Shown: in pieces, positions 9,226 through 18,669 of the stretch
How the letters are laid out: the number at the start of each line of letters is the position of its first letter
Position numbering within the stretch: the first letter of the stretch is position 1
Source of the DNA: VYFG01 sp965203365
Lineage (GTDB): Bacteria > Pseudomonadota > Gammaproteobacteria > Arenicellales > Poriferihabitantaceae
DNA: 64,000 nt
Direction: 5' to 3'
Assembly (NCBI GenBank): GCA_965203365.1
Contig: OZ241878.1
Location: 434,001 to 498,000 of the forward strand
Notes under the pieces: model-generated
Database searches by the model: none
What the model saw: only the letters and a program-made list of their open reading frames with translations
What the model was told of the DNA's origin: nothing
Made by a program: the position numbers and the translations under genes

Positions 9226-10008
9226 TTAGGTGAGTTGTTGCCGTACCCAGTTTTCGGGATCGTGGATGCGGTTCCTGCCCGCAAGGTAATCCTCAATCAG
9301 TTGGATCAGTTGTGCTTGACCGAAAGAGGCTTCATGACCGCCATGGACGACCTGGACGGGTAGTTTGCGCAGGCGTTCCAGACTTTGCCGGTACAGTGCT
9401 CTGTCCGAGTGGTAGACGGTGTCGTAAAGAGCGCCATTGTAGATGGTGTCGCCAGAAAACAAGATGCCGGTGGATTCCTCGTACAGGGCAATGGAGCCGG
9501 GTGAATGGCCAGGCAGGTGAAATATCCGGAAGTGACGATTACCGAGGTCGACCACATCCCCTTCGTCCAGATAGCCGGTCAACGGCGCGGGGGTGATACG
9601 GTATTGGTGATAATCGAAGCCGGCATAGGGCAGGGCCTGGAAGGTTTCCGCCCGCAGGAACGCTCCCCAGTCGGCGGCGTTGGTCCGGGTCGGGGCGGCG
9701 TGGATGTCCGCCTCACTGGCATGCCCCAACCGAATGTCAAATTCATGTTGCCCCCCAATGTGGTCAAAGTGGGCATGGGTGGCAATACAGGTCACGGGGC
9801 GTTCTGTGAGCAGGCTGACGGCTCTTTTCAGGGGACGAAGACCCATGCCGGAATCGATCAGCAAGTCGTGGGTTCGCCCGCGCACATGCCACATGTTGCA
9901 GCGAAGCCAGGCGGCAATATGGGTTTCCCGAATCAGGCTGATATCATCGCCCATGGAGTGGACTTCGTACCACTCGCCCGGGGAGATTTGGGTTGAAATT
10001 TTCGCCAT
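9226..10008 (-). CDS. MBL-fold metallo-hydrolase
   Basis: A 260-residue protein from ATG 10008; the frame continues upstream to 10269 but that extension has no homology-like features. The metallo-beta-lactamase fold signature THAHFDHIGG supplies the HxHxDH metal ligands. LPGHSPGS and SGDTIYNG provide the next His and Asp, and HGGHEASFG the last His. It resembles glyoxalase II-like or broad MBL hydrolases, and no specific substrate can be assigned. It is convergent with the MttB-family gene (13 bases apart) and divergent from the ABC transporter operon. Confidence 0.85.
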   Translation of the reverse strand: MAKISTQISPGEWYEVHSMGDDISLIRETHIAAWLRCNMWHVRGRTHDLLIDSGMGLRPLKRAVSLLTERPVTCIATHAHFDHIGGQHEFDIRLGHASEADIHAAPTRTNAADWGAFLRAETFQALPYAGFDYHQYRITPAPLTGYLDEGDVVDLGNRHFRIFHLPGHSPGSIALYEESTGILFSGDTIYNGALYDTVYHSDRALYRQSLERLRKLPVQVVHGGHEASFGQAQLIQLIEDYLAGRNRIHDPENWVRQQLT

Positions 10009-10190
10009 CCAGCGGGTGACTGTCGGTTTGCAAGGAGTCGATGGGGGGCAGTTTGCCTGAACACGACCGTCCAGACAATGGTGGTCTCGGGAAAACCACT
10101 GCTGGAGATGCCGGCACATGCCTCGGTGATAAAGGCATTGGACCCATGACAGGCCCTCGCTCGGATGGTGGCGACGATGGCAAATATCAG

Positions 10191-10219
10191 TTGCCCGGAC
10201 AATTCTTAAGTGGTATGGT
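10191..10219 (+). promoter_or_regulatory. Candidate sigma-70 promoter of the betaine-type ABC operon
   Basis: TTGCCC at 10191-10196 and TATGGT at 10214-10219 are separated by 17 bases and lie 74 bases upstream of the substrate-binding protein ATG. The -35 deviates from consensus at two positions. The assignment is by inspection only. Confidence 0.35.
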
Positions 10220-10293
10220 TTTCCGTGAAGTCGTTTTATCCGAAATGACCTTTCATCCAAGTCAGTCAATCAATCGCTTAGAGGGTAGGAAAA

Positions 10294-11244
10294 ATGAATT
10301 TGAGAAGTCAATTATGGGGACTGGCCATGTGTCTACTGGGTTCTGCCCATGCGCTGGCTGCCAATGGCTCTTCGGATCCCATCAAGATTGCGATCAATGA
10401 ATGGACCGGACAACACATTTCGGCCCATATTGCCGGACAACTGTTGCAAAAGGCGGGATTCAATATCGAATACGTGACCGCCGGAGCCGTCCCGCAGTTT
10501 GCGGCCCTTCAACAGGGAAATCTTCACCTGCAACCCGAGGTCTGGGATAACAATGTGGGAGAAATCTACCCCAAGGCGGTGGAGGCGGGGGAAATCATCA
10601 AGGTGGGTCCCCTCGGTCTGGAACCCAGGGAAGGCTGGATGTATCCTGCGTATATGAAAGAAAAATGCCCCGGACTTCCTTCTCACGAAGCCTTGATTGA
10701 ATGTGCCCAGGCGTTTGCCGGACCGGACACCTTTCCCAAGGGCCGATTGATTACCTATCCGGCCGACTGGGGAACCCGATCAAAGGATCTGGTCGAGATT
10801 GCGAACCTGCCTTTCCAACCCATTGCAGGGGGCAGTGAAGGGGCCATGATCGCTGAGCTCAAGGCGGCCTACGCCGCAAAGGAACCGGCACTCATGATGT
10901 TCTGGGCACCGCACTGGCTGCACGCCGAAATGGATATGGACTGGGTCGACCTGCCGGCCGCCCATCCGAACTGCGATACCGAGCCCGCGCATGGATTTGA
11001 CCCCAACAAGACCAATGACTGTGGCTTTGCACAGGCCAATATCGGCAAGATTGTCTGGCATGGCTTTGGTGACAAATGGCCTGGGGCCCTGAAGCTGGTG
11101 GAAGCCTTGACCATTGACAATGCCACTCAGAATGCGCTGATGCTGGAAGTGGACAACAACAAACGGGATCTGGAAGAAGTCGTGACCGAATGGGTCAACG
11201 CCAACGAGGCCGTCTGGTCTGACTGGGTCGCCGCGGCCCAGTAA
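10294..11244 (+). CDS. Glycine betaine/proline-type ABC transporter substrate-binding protein (OpuAC/ProX family)
   Basis: A 316-residue periplasmic protein. It has a signal peptide of about 22 residues (hydrophobic GLAMCLLGSAHALA, cleavage likely after ALA). The mature part carries the OpuAC fold signatures IKIAINEWTGQHISAHI, the ALQQGNLHLQPEVWDNN segment, and aromatic residues for cation-pi binding of a quaternary amine (W and Y in EGWMYPAYM, FWAPHWLHAEMD). A GAGGGTAGG Shine-Dalgarno-like run sits just before the ATG. It is first in an operon with an ATPase and a fused permease. The ligand is probably glycine betaine, proline betaine or choline; the sequence alone cannot decide. Confidence 0.9.
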   Translation: MNLRSQLWGLAMCLLGSAHALAANGSSDPIKIAINEWTGQHISAHIAGQLLQKAGFNIEYVTAGAVPQFAALQQGNLHLQPEVWDNNVGEIYPKAVEAGEIIKVGPLGLEPREGWMYPAYMKEKCPGLPSHEALIECAQAFAGPDTFPKGRLITYPADWGTRSKDLVEIANLPFQPIAGGSEGAMIAELKAAYAAKEPALMMFWAPHWLHAEMDMDWVDLPAAHPNCDTEPAHGFDPNKTNDCGFAQANIGKIVWHGFGDKWPGALKLVEALTIDNATQNALMLEVDNNKRDLEEVVTEWVNANEAVWSDWVAAAQ

Positions 11245-11264
11245 TTCGGCGGAACATTCTGCGA

Positions 11265-11304
11265 CGACAAGGTCGGGACATGCCATCGGGCATGTCCCTT
11301 GTCG
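11265..11304 (+). other. Stem-loop between substrate-binding protein and ATPase genes
   Basis: GGGACATGCC (11275-11284) pairs perfectly with GGCATGTCCC (11289-11298) across an ATCG loop. The outer bases CGACAA and TTGTCG add six pairs beyond a 4-base bulge. No U-run follows, so it is not a classic terminator. Such hairpins after a binding-protein gene commonly stabilise the upstream mRNA and lower expression of the downstream genes. Confidence 0.6.
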
Positions 11305-11362
11305 TTCCCGGGCTCATGCGCCCTCCGCGTTGCCACACAAAGCCATCATGGTGGGGTCCGGC

Positions 11363-12418
11363 ATGAACCGGCCGGTCAAGCTTGCCTGCCACCATCTCTG
11401 GAAAGTCTATGGTGATCAACCCGACCGATTCTTCGATCGGGGAAATGGGCAGGTTCCCGATGCCACTGGTCATGCGGCCAGCATCCGCCAATCCGACCAT
11501 ATCGTGGCGTGTGGCGATGTCAGCTTCGAGGTGCATGTGGGGGAGATCTTCGTCATCATGGGCCTGTCGGGTTCGGGAAAGTCGACGGTCGTCCGCTGCC
11601 TCTCCCGTCTGGTGGAGCCCACAGCCGGAGAAGTGTTGCTGGATGGCGAGGATCTGCTCCAGAAAAACCCGGCCCAACTGATCGAAATCCGTCGGCACAA
11701 GATGGGCATGGTGTTCCAGAGCTTTGGACTCCTGCCCCACCTGAATGTCCTGGACAACATCGCCTTTCCGCTCAAACTCCAGGGTCTGGCGGTGACGGAA
11801 AGACGCGAGCGGGCGCAGCGGGTCATTGATTTGGTCGGTCTGACCGGGCGGGAAAGCAGCTATCCCCGCCAGCTGTCGGGAGGACAGCAGCAGCGGGTTG
11901 GGATTGCCCGCTCCTTGGCGGTCGAACCGGACATCTGGTTTCTGGATGAACCCTTTTCCGCGCTGGATCCCCTGATTCGACGGGAAATGCAGAACGAATT
12001 CCTGCACATCCAGAATCAGTTGCAAAAATCCATTGTCTTCATTACCCATGACTTTCTTGAGGCGCTGCGGATTGCGGACCGAATGTTGATCATGCGGGAT
12101 GGACAGATCGTGCAGATGGGGACACCGGCGGAACTGATTGTGAATCCGGCGGATGATTACGTCGCTGAATTCACCCATGATGTCCCGGTGACACGGGTGT
12201 TGACGGCCCGGTCGGTTGTCAGTGCGCTGCCAGAGCCCGATCACGGTGCCGACCTGCCGGTGGTGGATGCGCAATGCTGCATTGAGGATCTGCTGCCCGT
12301 GCTCGCCAAGGCGCCGGGAGTGCGGGTTTGTGGCGAACAGGGGGATATCCTCGGCTTGGCCACTGCCGACAACGTGATCCGAGCCTTGGCACGTGAAAAC
12401 ACCTCGCATGAGCACTGA
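11363..12418 (+). CDS. Glycine betaine/proline-type ABC transporter ATP-binding protein (ProV/OpuAA family)
   Basis: A 351-residue ATPase from ATG 11363, chosen because GTGGGG lies about 7 bases upstream; the frame opens at a TTG at 11330. Motifs seen: Walker A GLSGSGKST, Q-loop MVFQSFGLLPH, ABC signature LSGGQQQRVGIARSLA, Walker B IWFLDEPFSALDP, and the switch His in FITHD. The N-terminus has the extended strand before Walker A typical of ProV/OpuAA. The C-terminal region (about residues 250-351) corresponds to a CBS-like regulatory domain, of which only one unit is apparent. It energises import by the neighbouring permease; its 3' end overlaps the permease start. Confidence 0.9.
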   Translation: MNRPVKLACHHLWKVYGDQPDRFFDRGNGQVPDATGHAASIRQSDHIVACGDVSFEVHVGEIFVIMGLSGSGKSTVVRCLSRLVEPTAGEVLLDGEDLLQKNPAQLIEIRRHKMGMVFQSFGLLPHLNVLDNIAFPLKLQGLAVTERRERAQRVIDLVGLTGRESSYPRQLSGGQQQRVGIARSLAVEPDIWFLDEPFSALDPLIRREMQNEFLHIQNQLQKSIVFITHDFLEALRIADRMLIMRDGQIVQMGTPAELIVNPADDYVAEFTHDVPVTRVLTARSVVSALPEPDHGADLPVVDAQCCIEDLLPVLAKAPGVRVCGEQGDILGLATADNVIRALARENTSHEH

Positions 12419-14468
12419 TCCCCGGCGCCGGGGGCTTTGGGTCTTCTTCATTGGTCTTTTGCTGTGGCTGCAACTCGGGGGCAGCACCGGGGACTGGTTC
12501 ATTGCCTATCCTGAGCATTGGGTCCTTCCGCTGACTCCGATTCTCAACAGCGGCATGGCCTCGCTCATCGACTGGACCGGCTGGTTTTTCCGGGGGGTGG
12601 CCAACATTCTGGCGATACCGGTTGCGGGGGTCCAACAGTTTTTGCAATGGGTGCCTTGGCCGGTCGTTTTGGTCGTGACGGCCGTGATATCCTGGGCGGC
12701 ATCGGGTTGGAAGCTGGCACTGTTTTCCACCTTGGCGCTGCTGTACATGGTCGTCGTGGGATACTGGCCGGAAAGCATGAACTCTCTTTCGCTGGTCATC
12801 ATTTCGGTTCCCTTGGCGATTGCCGTCGGATTTTTGTTCGGAATCTGGGGCTTTCGCTCTGCCCGCGCCGAAAAAGTCATCTTGCCCATGCTGGATATGC
12901 TGCAGACGATTCCTGCCTTCGCGTACCTGTTGCCGATCCTGCTTCTGTTCGGATTTGGTCCGGTGGTGGGGTTGATTGCCAGTGTGCTGTTTGCGTTTCC
13001 TCCCATGGTGCGCAACACCATGCTGGGTTTACGGAGTGTGGCGGTGGAGATGATCGAGTCCGGTCTGATGTCCGGTGCGACACCACGTCAACTGTTCTGG
13101 CAGGTTCGTATTCCTTCCGCCTCACGCCAGTTGTTGTTGGGGGCCAATCAGACCACCATGGCTGCCGTGTCCATGGTCATTATCGCCTCAATCATCGGCG
13201 GGACCGCGGATATCGGATGGGAAGTGTTGTCCCGTATCCGCAAGGCGCAGTTTGGGGAAAGCATTCTGGCCGGAATCGTGATTGCCCTGCTCGCCATGGT
13301 GATTGATCGGATCACCTACGGTCTGGCCGGAGATGACCACCGGATCTCTGACCAGGGAGAAGGGGTTTTCCGGCGACACCGGTATCTGGTGATCGGCATG
13401 GTGGCCACGATGCTGGCTTTCGTTTTATCCGGTATGGTGCCAGCTTTGCGCGAGTGGCCCCGGGAATGGGTGATTTATCCGGCCGATGTCATGAACCAGT
13501 GGCTGGAGGGGTTCATTATCCGCTGGAGTGGCCTGATCGGGACCTTTAAGACAGTCGCCTTCTACTACCTCATGTTGCCTGTCCGCGAAGGTCTGATTGA
13601 TACCATCAGTCCCTACTCCTGGGGGATGGAATTTACGTTAACGATGCGGTGGGGGTATGCGGTGGGGGTCGTTGCACTGGCGCTCTGGTCGTGGTTCAGG
13701 GGACGGACCAATCTGGCGCTGACGGTGCTGTTCACCGGCATTTTGCTGTTCTTTGGCCTGACGAAGCTGTCCTGGCTGATCCTGGTTTTGATGGCGGCTT
13801 ATCTCGGGTTTGAGTTGGGTGGAGTGAAGCTGGGTCTGGGCACCTTGCTGGCGTTGCTGTCCCTGGTGCTGGCGGGGGTCTGGCCACAGGCCATGCTGTC
13901 GGTCTATCTGTGTGGCATCGCGGTTCTGATTTCCTTCCTGCTGGGAGGATTGATTGGCGTGATTGCCTCGGAGGTGGACATGGTCTCCAAAGTGATGCGT
14001 CCGATCAATGACACCCTGCAGACCATGCCCTTGTTCGTGATTCTGATTCCCTTCGTCATGATTTTCAAGATTGGCGAGTTCAGTGCGCTGCTGGCCATCA
14101 TTGCATATGCCATTGTGCCGGCGATTCGGTACACGGAGCACGGTCTCAGAAACCTCCCCGACGATATCATTGAGGTATCCAACGGCATGGGCTGCACGCG
14201 CTGGCAGTTGTTAACCCAGGTCAAGCTGCCACTGGCCCTGCCGGTCATTATGCTTGGCCTCAATCAGACCATCATGTATGCCATCGCCATGCTGGTGATT
14301 GCGGCCTTGGTGGGAACCAATGGCCTGGGACAGCAAGTGTATATTGGACTCGGCGATGGTGATTTTGGGATTGGGATCATCGCGGGCATTGGCATGGCCA
14401 TCATTGCCATGATCGCGGACCGCTTTACCCGGGGGTGGAATCACAAACGTCAGTCGGCCTACTCCTGA
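12408..14468 (+). CDS. Betaine-type ABC transporter permease with two fused BPD domains
   Basis: A 686-residue integral membrane protein starting at ATG 12408 and overlapping the ATPase gene by 11 bases. It has many hydrophobic segments and two copies of the binding-protein-dependent permease domain. The first EAA-type loop lies around MIESGLMSGATPRQLFWQVRIP and the second around IIEVSNGMGCTRWQLLTQVKLP. Most ProW/OpuAB permeases have one domain and work as dimers; this gene encodes both halves in one chain, an arrangement also known in other proteobacteria. It completes the three-gene importer. Confidence 0.9.
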   Translation: MSTDPRRRGLWVFFIGLLLWLQLGGSTGDWFIAYPEHWVLPLTPILNSGMASLIDWTGWFFRGVANILAIPVAGVQQFLQWVPWPVVLVVTAVISWAASGWKLALFSTLALLYMVVVGYWPESMNSLSLVIISVPLAIAVGFLFGIWGFRSARAEKVILPMLDMLQTIPAFAYLLPILLLFGFGPVVGLIASVLFAFPPMVRNTMLGLRSVAVEMIESGLMSGATPRQLFWQVRIPSASRQLLLGANQTTMAAVSMVIIASIIGGTADIGWEVLSRIRKAQFGESILAGIVIALLAMVIDRITYGLAGDDHRISDQGEGVFRRHRYLVIGMVATMLAFVLSGMVPALREWPREWVIYPADVMNQWLEGFIIRWSGLIGTFKTVAFYYLMLPVREGLIDTISPYSWGMEFTLTMRWGYAVGVVALALWSWFRGRTNLALTVLFTGILLFFGLTKLSWLILVLMAAYLGFELGGVKLGLGTLLALLSLVLAGVWPQAMLSVYLCGIAVLISFLLGGLIGVIASEVDMVSKVMRPINDTLQTMPLFVILIPFVMIFKIGEFSALLAIIAYAIVPAIRYTEHGLRNLPDDIIEVSNGMGCTRWQLLTQVKLPLALPVIMLGLNQTIMYAIAMLVIAALVGTNGLGQQVYIGLGDGDFGIGIIAGIGMAIIAMIADRFTRGWNHKRQSAYS

Positions 14469-14943
14469 ACCCATCTGTCGTGTGGGTATGGTCTTGGCGG
14501 CTGGAAGGGCATGCCTCAAGCGTGAAGTCATCCCGCTGGATCCCCCATCGCCTGACACTGGCTTGCCCTGTGTTTCATGAAATAGTCCGACGTCGACCGC
14601 GAAACACTCGGCCGGGTGATCGAAGGATCTGACTGAAGTCTGTGGCCACCTTTCATCTAGCAGAGCCCTGAAAAGGCACTGCGACGGGTTGTTTCCCGCC
14701 TGTCTCCCGCGCACAAGGAATGAGTCAGTCAAGTGAAACCGGACTGACATTGCCGGGCGAATTGGAGAATGGGTTGGCGGGGTGGGATGAAGTGGACCGG
14801 CTTGCTTGTCTGCAGCATCCGAATGGCATTGAACCAGCCCGCATGCCAATATCCGAAAAGCGTTGTGCTATAGTGTCACCACCCTGTCGGCCAGAACCCA
14901 GAGTGCCTATCTTCCATTTTGTCCATATTGGCCCAGCCGCTTC
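14469..14943. other. Intergenic region, no gene recognised
   Basis: 475 bases lie between the permease and multicopper oxidase genes. Short open frames (for example 14720-14947) lack motifs or a ribosome site. I see no terminator hairpin. It presumably holds the oxidase promoter. Confidence 0.45.
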
Positions 14944-16395
14944 ATGAAACTCGACAGAAAATGGGATTGGATTCGGGGTCAGCGGGGGCATTCGCTTTCC
15001 CGCCGCCACTTCATTGCCGGGACCGCAGCCGGGATGCTGTTTCCGATCGTCTCGAAGGCCATGGAACCACTGGGTCAGTCTTATACGCTAACGGCCGCGA
15101 AGGGGTATCAGCGTCTTGATCCGACACTGCCATTTGATACGGAAACCTGGTCATTCAATGGCCGTGTGCCGGGACCACTGCTTCGGGTCAGGCAAGGGGA
15201 ACGACTCGCCGTTGATTTTCGCAATGAGCTGGAAGAGGGCAGTGCGATTCACTGGCATGGCATTCGGATCGATAATGCGATGGATGGGGTCGTGGGCCTG
15301 ACCCAGGCGAGTGTTCTGCCGCGTCAGACGTTTCACTATCACTTCCGGGTTCCCGATGCGGGGACCTACTGGTATCACGCTCACCAACGATCTTCCGAAC
15401 AGGTTGGGCGTGGGCTGTACGGGGTTCTGGTGGTCGAGGAGTCCAGTCCGCCGGATGTGGACGACGATCTGGTTTTGGCATTGGACGACTGGCGCCTGGA
15501 TGACAAGGGGGTCATCCAGCCATCCTTCGATAATCTGCACGATATCGCCCACGCCGGTCGTATTGGCAATTGGTTGACCGTGAATGGCAAAGGCAGTGAA
15601 ACGGTGCAGGTCACCCAAGGGGCCCGACTGCGATGCCGATTGTTGAATACGGCCAATTCCCTGGTCATGCCGCTTCAGTTGCCCCCATGGAAAACCTGGG
15701 TGGTTGCGCTGGATGGAATGCCGTTGGACACTCCCATACCCACCGAACGTGAAGTGGTCCTGGCGCCGGGACAACGAATGGATTTGGTGGTGGATGTGCC
15801 GCTCGGCACAGCTGCGAATGCCACCTTGGATTTCCGTCATCGGGACACCCTGATTCCTTTGGTGCATTTTTCACCGTCGTCCAGCACCCAGAAATCGCCT
15901 CGTCGGCATCCGCCGCAAGCTCTTCCCCCGAATCCGGTTTCACCCACGTCCACCGTCCCCGATGGCAGTGTCTCACTGGTGATGAGAGGAGGCGCGATGG
16001 GAGACCTGCAGCAAGCGGAATACCAAGGTCAGAGGCGGGATCTGCGGACATTGGCCCGCAGCGGGAAGGTGTGGGCACAAAACGGTGTCGTCGGGCGGTC
16101 GGGGACACCCTTGTTGTCGGCATCTTTGGGCAGCACGCAGGAAATTTTGTTCGATAACCGCACCGCATGGCCCCATGCGATGCATCTTCATGGTCACCAT
16201 TTCGAGGTGCCGGGTTCGTTGGCCGGGATTGGGGCGGGTCGGGACGGTGCAGTGCTGAGAGATACGGTATTGATTGGCCCTCGAGAAGCTCTGGCGGTGA
16301 GGTTCTGCGCCGACAATCCGGGGAAGTGGCTTCTACATTGTCATATGCTGGAGCATCAAAGCGGGGGGATGGTGACCTGGGTCGACGTGGGTTGA
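14944..16395 (+). CDS. Multicopper oxidase with Tat signal
   Basis: A 483-residue protein from ATG 14944 (the frame opens at 14863). It has a twin-arginine signal (SRRHFIAGTAAGML), so it is probably exported folded to the periplasm. All four copper-binding blocks of the multicopper oxidase family are visible: HWHGIR, WYHAH, HAMHLHGHHFEV and HCHMLEHQSGGM. The last includes the HCH that bridges type 1 and type 3 copper, with Met as the axial type 1 ligand. The family oxidises Cu(I), Mn(II) or phenolics with O2 reduction to water; CueO/CumA-like roles are possible. A low-complexity Pro/Ser linker (about residues 320-345) separates domains 2 and 3. Confidence 0.9.
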   Translation: MKLDRKWDWIRGQRGHSLSRRHFIAGTAAGMLFPIVSKAMEPLGQSYTLTAAKGYQRLDPTLPFDTETWSFNGRVPGPLLRVRQGERLAVDFRNELEEGSAIHWHGIRIDNAMDGVVGLTQASVLPRQTFHYHFRVPDAGTYWYHAHQRSSEQVGRGLYGVLVVEESSPPDVDDDLVLALDDWRLDDKGVIQPSFDNLHDIAHAGRIGNWLTVNGKGSETVQVTQGARLRCRLLNTANSLVMPLQLPPWKTWVVALDGMPLDTPIPTEREVVLAPGQRMDLVVDVPLGTAANATLDFRHRDTLIPLVHFSPSSSTQKSPRRHPPQALPPNPVSPTSTVPDGSVSLVMRGGAMGDLQQAEYQGQRRDLRTLARSGKVWAQNGVVGRSGTPLLSASLGSTQEILFDNRTAWPHAMHLHGHHFEVPGSLAGIGAGRDGAVLRDTVLIGPREALAVRFCADNPGKWLLHCHMLEHQSGGMVTWVDVG

Positions 16396-16424
16396 TCGTG
16401 GCGAAATACTGAAGGAACAGGGTC

Positions 16425-16889
16425 TTGCCTGCCATTCTGATTGTCGCCAATTGCCCTTCGGATAATTGTATCGCGTTGCGCGATGCGGTTGTAAAGGGGG
16501 CCGGGAACGACACATTTGACCATGTTCACTTGGTTGTGAAGGAGCCATTGGAAGTCGGTCCGCAGGATGTGCTGATGGCGAACGGGGTGATTATTGGCAC
16601 CACGGAAAATTTCGGTTACATGAGTGGTCTGATCAAGGACTTTTTCGAGCGTATCTATTATCCCTGTCTGGAAAAAACCGAGGCCATGCCATGTGCGCTG
16701 TATGTCAAGGGGGGACTGGACGGCCAGGGAGCCAAGACCAGCATGGAAAGGATCATCACTGGCTTGCGCTGGAAGCCAATTGCAGAAACCCTGGTGATGA
16801 AGGGCCCGTTTCGCCACGAATTTCTGGATGCGTGTGAAGAGCTCGGCATGACGATGGCGGCCGGACTGGATGCGGGCATCTATGGATAG
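16425..16889 (+). CDS. Flavodoxin-like / NAD(P)H-dependent oxidoreductase family protein
   Basis: A 154-residue protein with the flavodoxin fold pattern: strand ILIVANCP, the flavin-loop-like GVIIGTTENFGYMSGLIKDFFERIYYPC, and YVKGGLDGQGAKTSMERII. It probably binds FMN and acts as a small reductase, but its partner is unknown. The start is a TTG at 16425, preceded by AAGGAACAG about 5-12 bases upstream, which is the only reasonable site at this N-terminus. It lies 29 bases after the multicopper oxidase gene and is probably co-transcribed with it. Confidence 0.75.
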   Translation: MPAILIVANCPSDNCIALRDAVVKGAGNDTFDHVHLVVKEPLEVGPQDVLMANGVIIGTTENFGYMSGLIKDFFERIYYPCLEKTEAMPCALYVKGGLDGQGAKTSMERIITGLRWKPIAETLVMKGPFRHEFLDACEELGMTMAAGLDAGIYG

Positions 16890-17760
16890 ATCGGGTCGAA
16901 ACCATTCCGTGGCATGAGGACCTTGGTGGCTCGCGTCCATCTTGACAGATGATCTTCATCACCCGAGTTCTTGTGTGCTCCCGTTCCATTCTATCGTGTT
17001 GGCCAGAGTGACGAGAAGGTGCTGGCGCGGTTCGAGAACCTGCAAGGTCAGGAAAAGCAACTTCAGAGCAGCCCCGCCTTGAGACAACCATATCAAGCAT
17101 CCGCAACCTTTTTCAAGACCCCCCTGCTCGCCCTTCACTGGCGAGGAGGCAGACCGTCCGGGGTCGTCGAGGGAGATCCGGTTATGCTCCCTCAGGCCCG
17201 AAACGCCTCGGTTTTTTCCGGTTCTGCCGACCGACCTGGGGATCATTCGGCTGTTGGTTTCGGGGCAGGTGTACCTCCCTGAGTGGCGAAAATGTACCGC
17301 GTGCAGACGCGGTCGAAGGACCAGTCCCGAAGGATCACCCTCGGTCGCCATGGGCTGGTATCGGCGGACCGACGGGCCTAGATAGCCCGGCGGGTCGCCC
17401 CGATCAAGGCGGACGGCCATCCAGAACGGCAACCCGTCGACTGCGCTGTTTCGTGAATGGGCCGTTCGGGTCTTCCCTTGCCGGTGAATGTGTCGCTTGA
17501 AAACCATGGTGAAGGTTGGATATAGTCGTTGCCAAGGGGATAGGGACGGTGCTGGGGAAATCGTGTGGCCGTGGACTGACGATCCCACCATGGCCAGCTC
17601 CACTGCCCTGCTGGCAACCGCCTCCGGCCAGGCGAAAGCCAGTTGGCCGGGAAATGTGGCAAGGGCCTTCAAGACAGCATTGATCCGACAAACCGGGGCA
17701 GCTCACATACATATGGGGGACTGGGTTTTTTCATACATCACTGTACGATCGTTGGTTTTC
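16890..17760. other. Long non-coding stretch
   Basis: About 870 bases without a convincing gene. A 237-codon minus-strand open frame (16959-17672) and the upstream extension of the Sel1 frame (17488-17760) have no domain features and look like GC-rich chance frames. No tRNA, repeat or terminator was recognised. The Sel1 gene promoter should lie near the right end. Confidence 0.4.
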
Positions 17761-18669
17761 ATGCGGCGTCACATCATTTGGGTTGCCTTGCTGGCAGTGT
17801 CATTGTCAACGGTTCAGGCACAATCCACCGGTCCGAATTCGACTGCAGAAGAATCCGGATTCTTGGAAAATCTTTTGGAACGCGCCCAGCAGGGAGATGC
17901 CGCCGCGCAATTCAATCTTGGGGTGAGGTATGCCAATGGGGAAGGAGTTCCGGAAGATAATGCCGAGGCGGTGCGCTGGTTCACGTTGGCCGCCCAGCAG
18001 GGACTTGCCGAGGCGCAATCCAATCTTGGGGTGATGTATGCCACCGGGCGAGGGGTTCCGGAAGACGATGTCGAGGCAGTGCGCTGGTACACCTTGGCCG
18101 CCCAGCAGGGAAATGCCTGGGCGCAATTCAATCTTGGGTTGATGTATGCCAATGGGGAAGGAGTTCCGGAAGATAATGCCGAGGCGGTGCGCTGGTTCAC
18201 CTTGGCCGCCGAGCAGGGACATGCCCTAGCGCAATCCAATCTTGGGGTGATGTATGCCACCGGGCGAGGGGTTCCGGAAGACGATGTCGAGGCAGTGCGC
18301 TGGTACACCTTGGCCGCCCAGCAGGGACTTGCCCTAGCGCAATTCAATCTTGGGTTGATGTATGCCGACGGGCAAGGGGTTCCCGAAGACGATGCCGAGG
18401 CGGTGCGCTGGTTCACGTTGGCCGCCCAGCAGGGACTTGCCCTAGCGCAATTCATGCTTGGGCTGATGTATGCCGACGGGGAAGGGGTTCCGGAAAATTC
18501 AATCATGGCCTATGCCTGGATTAACGTCGCAGCCGCTCAGGGGGTTGAACAGGCCAGGGATGCCCGGGAGACAATCAAAGAGACCATGACCCCAAAGTCG
18601 ATTGCTGAGGCACAGGAGTTGTCGAACCGATATTGGCAATCCTACGGTCCCGACAGCCAGAATCGCTGA
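17761..18669 (+). CDS. Secreted Sel1-repeat protein
   Basis: A 302-residue protein from ATG 17761, where a clear Sec signal peptide begins (RRHIIWVALLAVSLSTVQA). Six consecutive 36-residue Sel1-like (SLR) repeats follow from about residue 46, each of the form AQxNLGxMYAxGxGVPEDxxEAVRWxTLAAxQG. The final repeat diverges (NSIMAYAWINVAAAQG), as terminal SLR units often do. SLR proteins form alpha-alpha solenoids that mediate protein-protein contacts; many act in the envelope or in host interaction. The role here is unknown. The repeats are nearly identical at DNA level, implying recent duplication. Confidence 0.88.
   Translation: MRRHIIWVALLAVSLSTVQAQSTGPNSTAEESGFLENLLERAQQGDAAAQFNLGVRYANGEGVPEDNAEAVRWFTLAAQQGLAEAQSNLGVMYATGRGVPEDDVEAVRWYTLAAQQGNAWAQFNLGLMYANGEGVPEDNAEAVRWFTLAAEQGHALAQSNLGVMYATGRGVPEDDVEAVRWYTLAAQQGLALAQFNLGLMYADGQGVPEDDAEAVRWFTLAAQQGLALAQFMLGLMYADGEGVPENSIMAYAWINVAAAQGVEQARDARETIKETMTPKSIAEAQELSNRYWQSYGPDSQNR
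17896..18543 (+). repeat. Six tandem 108-bp coding repeats in an A-B-A-B pattern
   Basis: The Sel1 units are exactly 108 bp. Units 2 and 4 are almost identical to each other, as are units 1 and 3, so the first four units look like a duplicated 216-bp block. Units 5 and 6 are more mixed. Confidence 0.85.

Noticed and set aside
16959..17672. 237-codon minus-strand frame
   Set aside because: No domain-like pattern; high Arg/Pro/Ser composition typical of chance frames.
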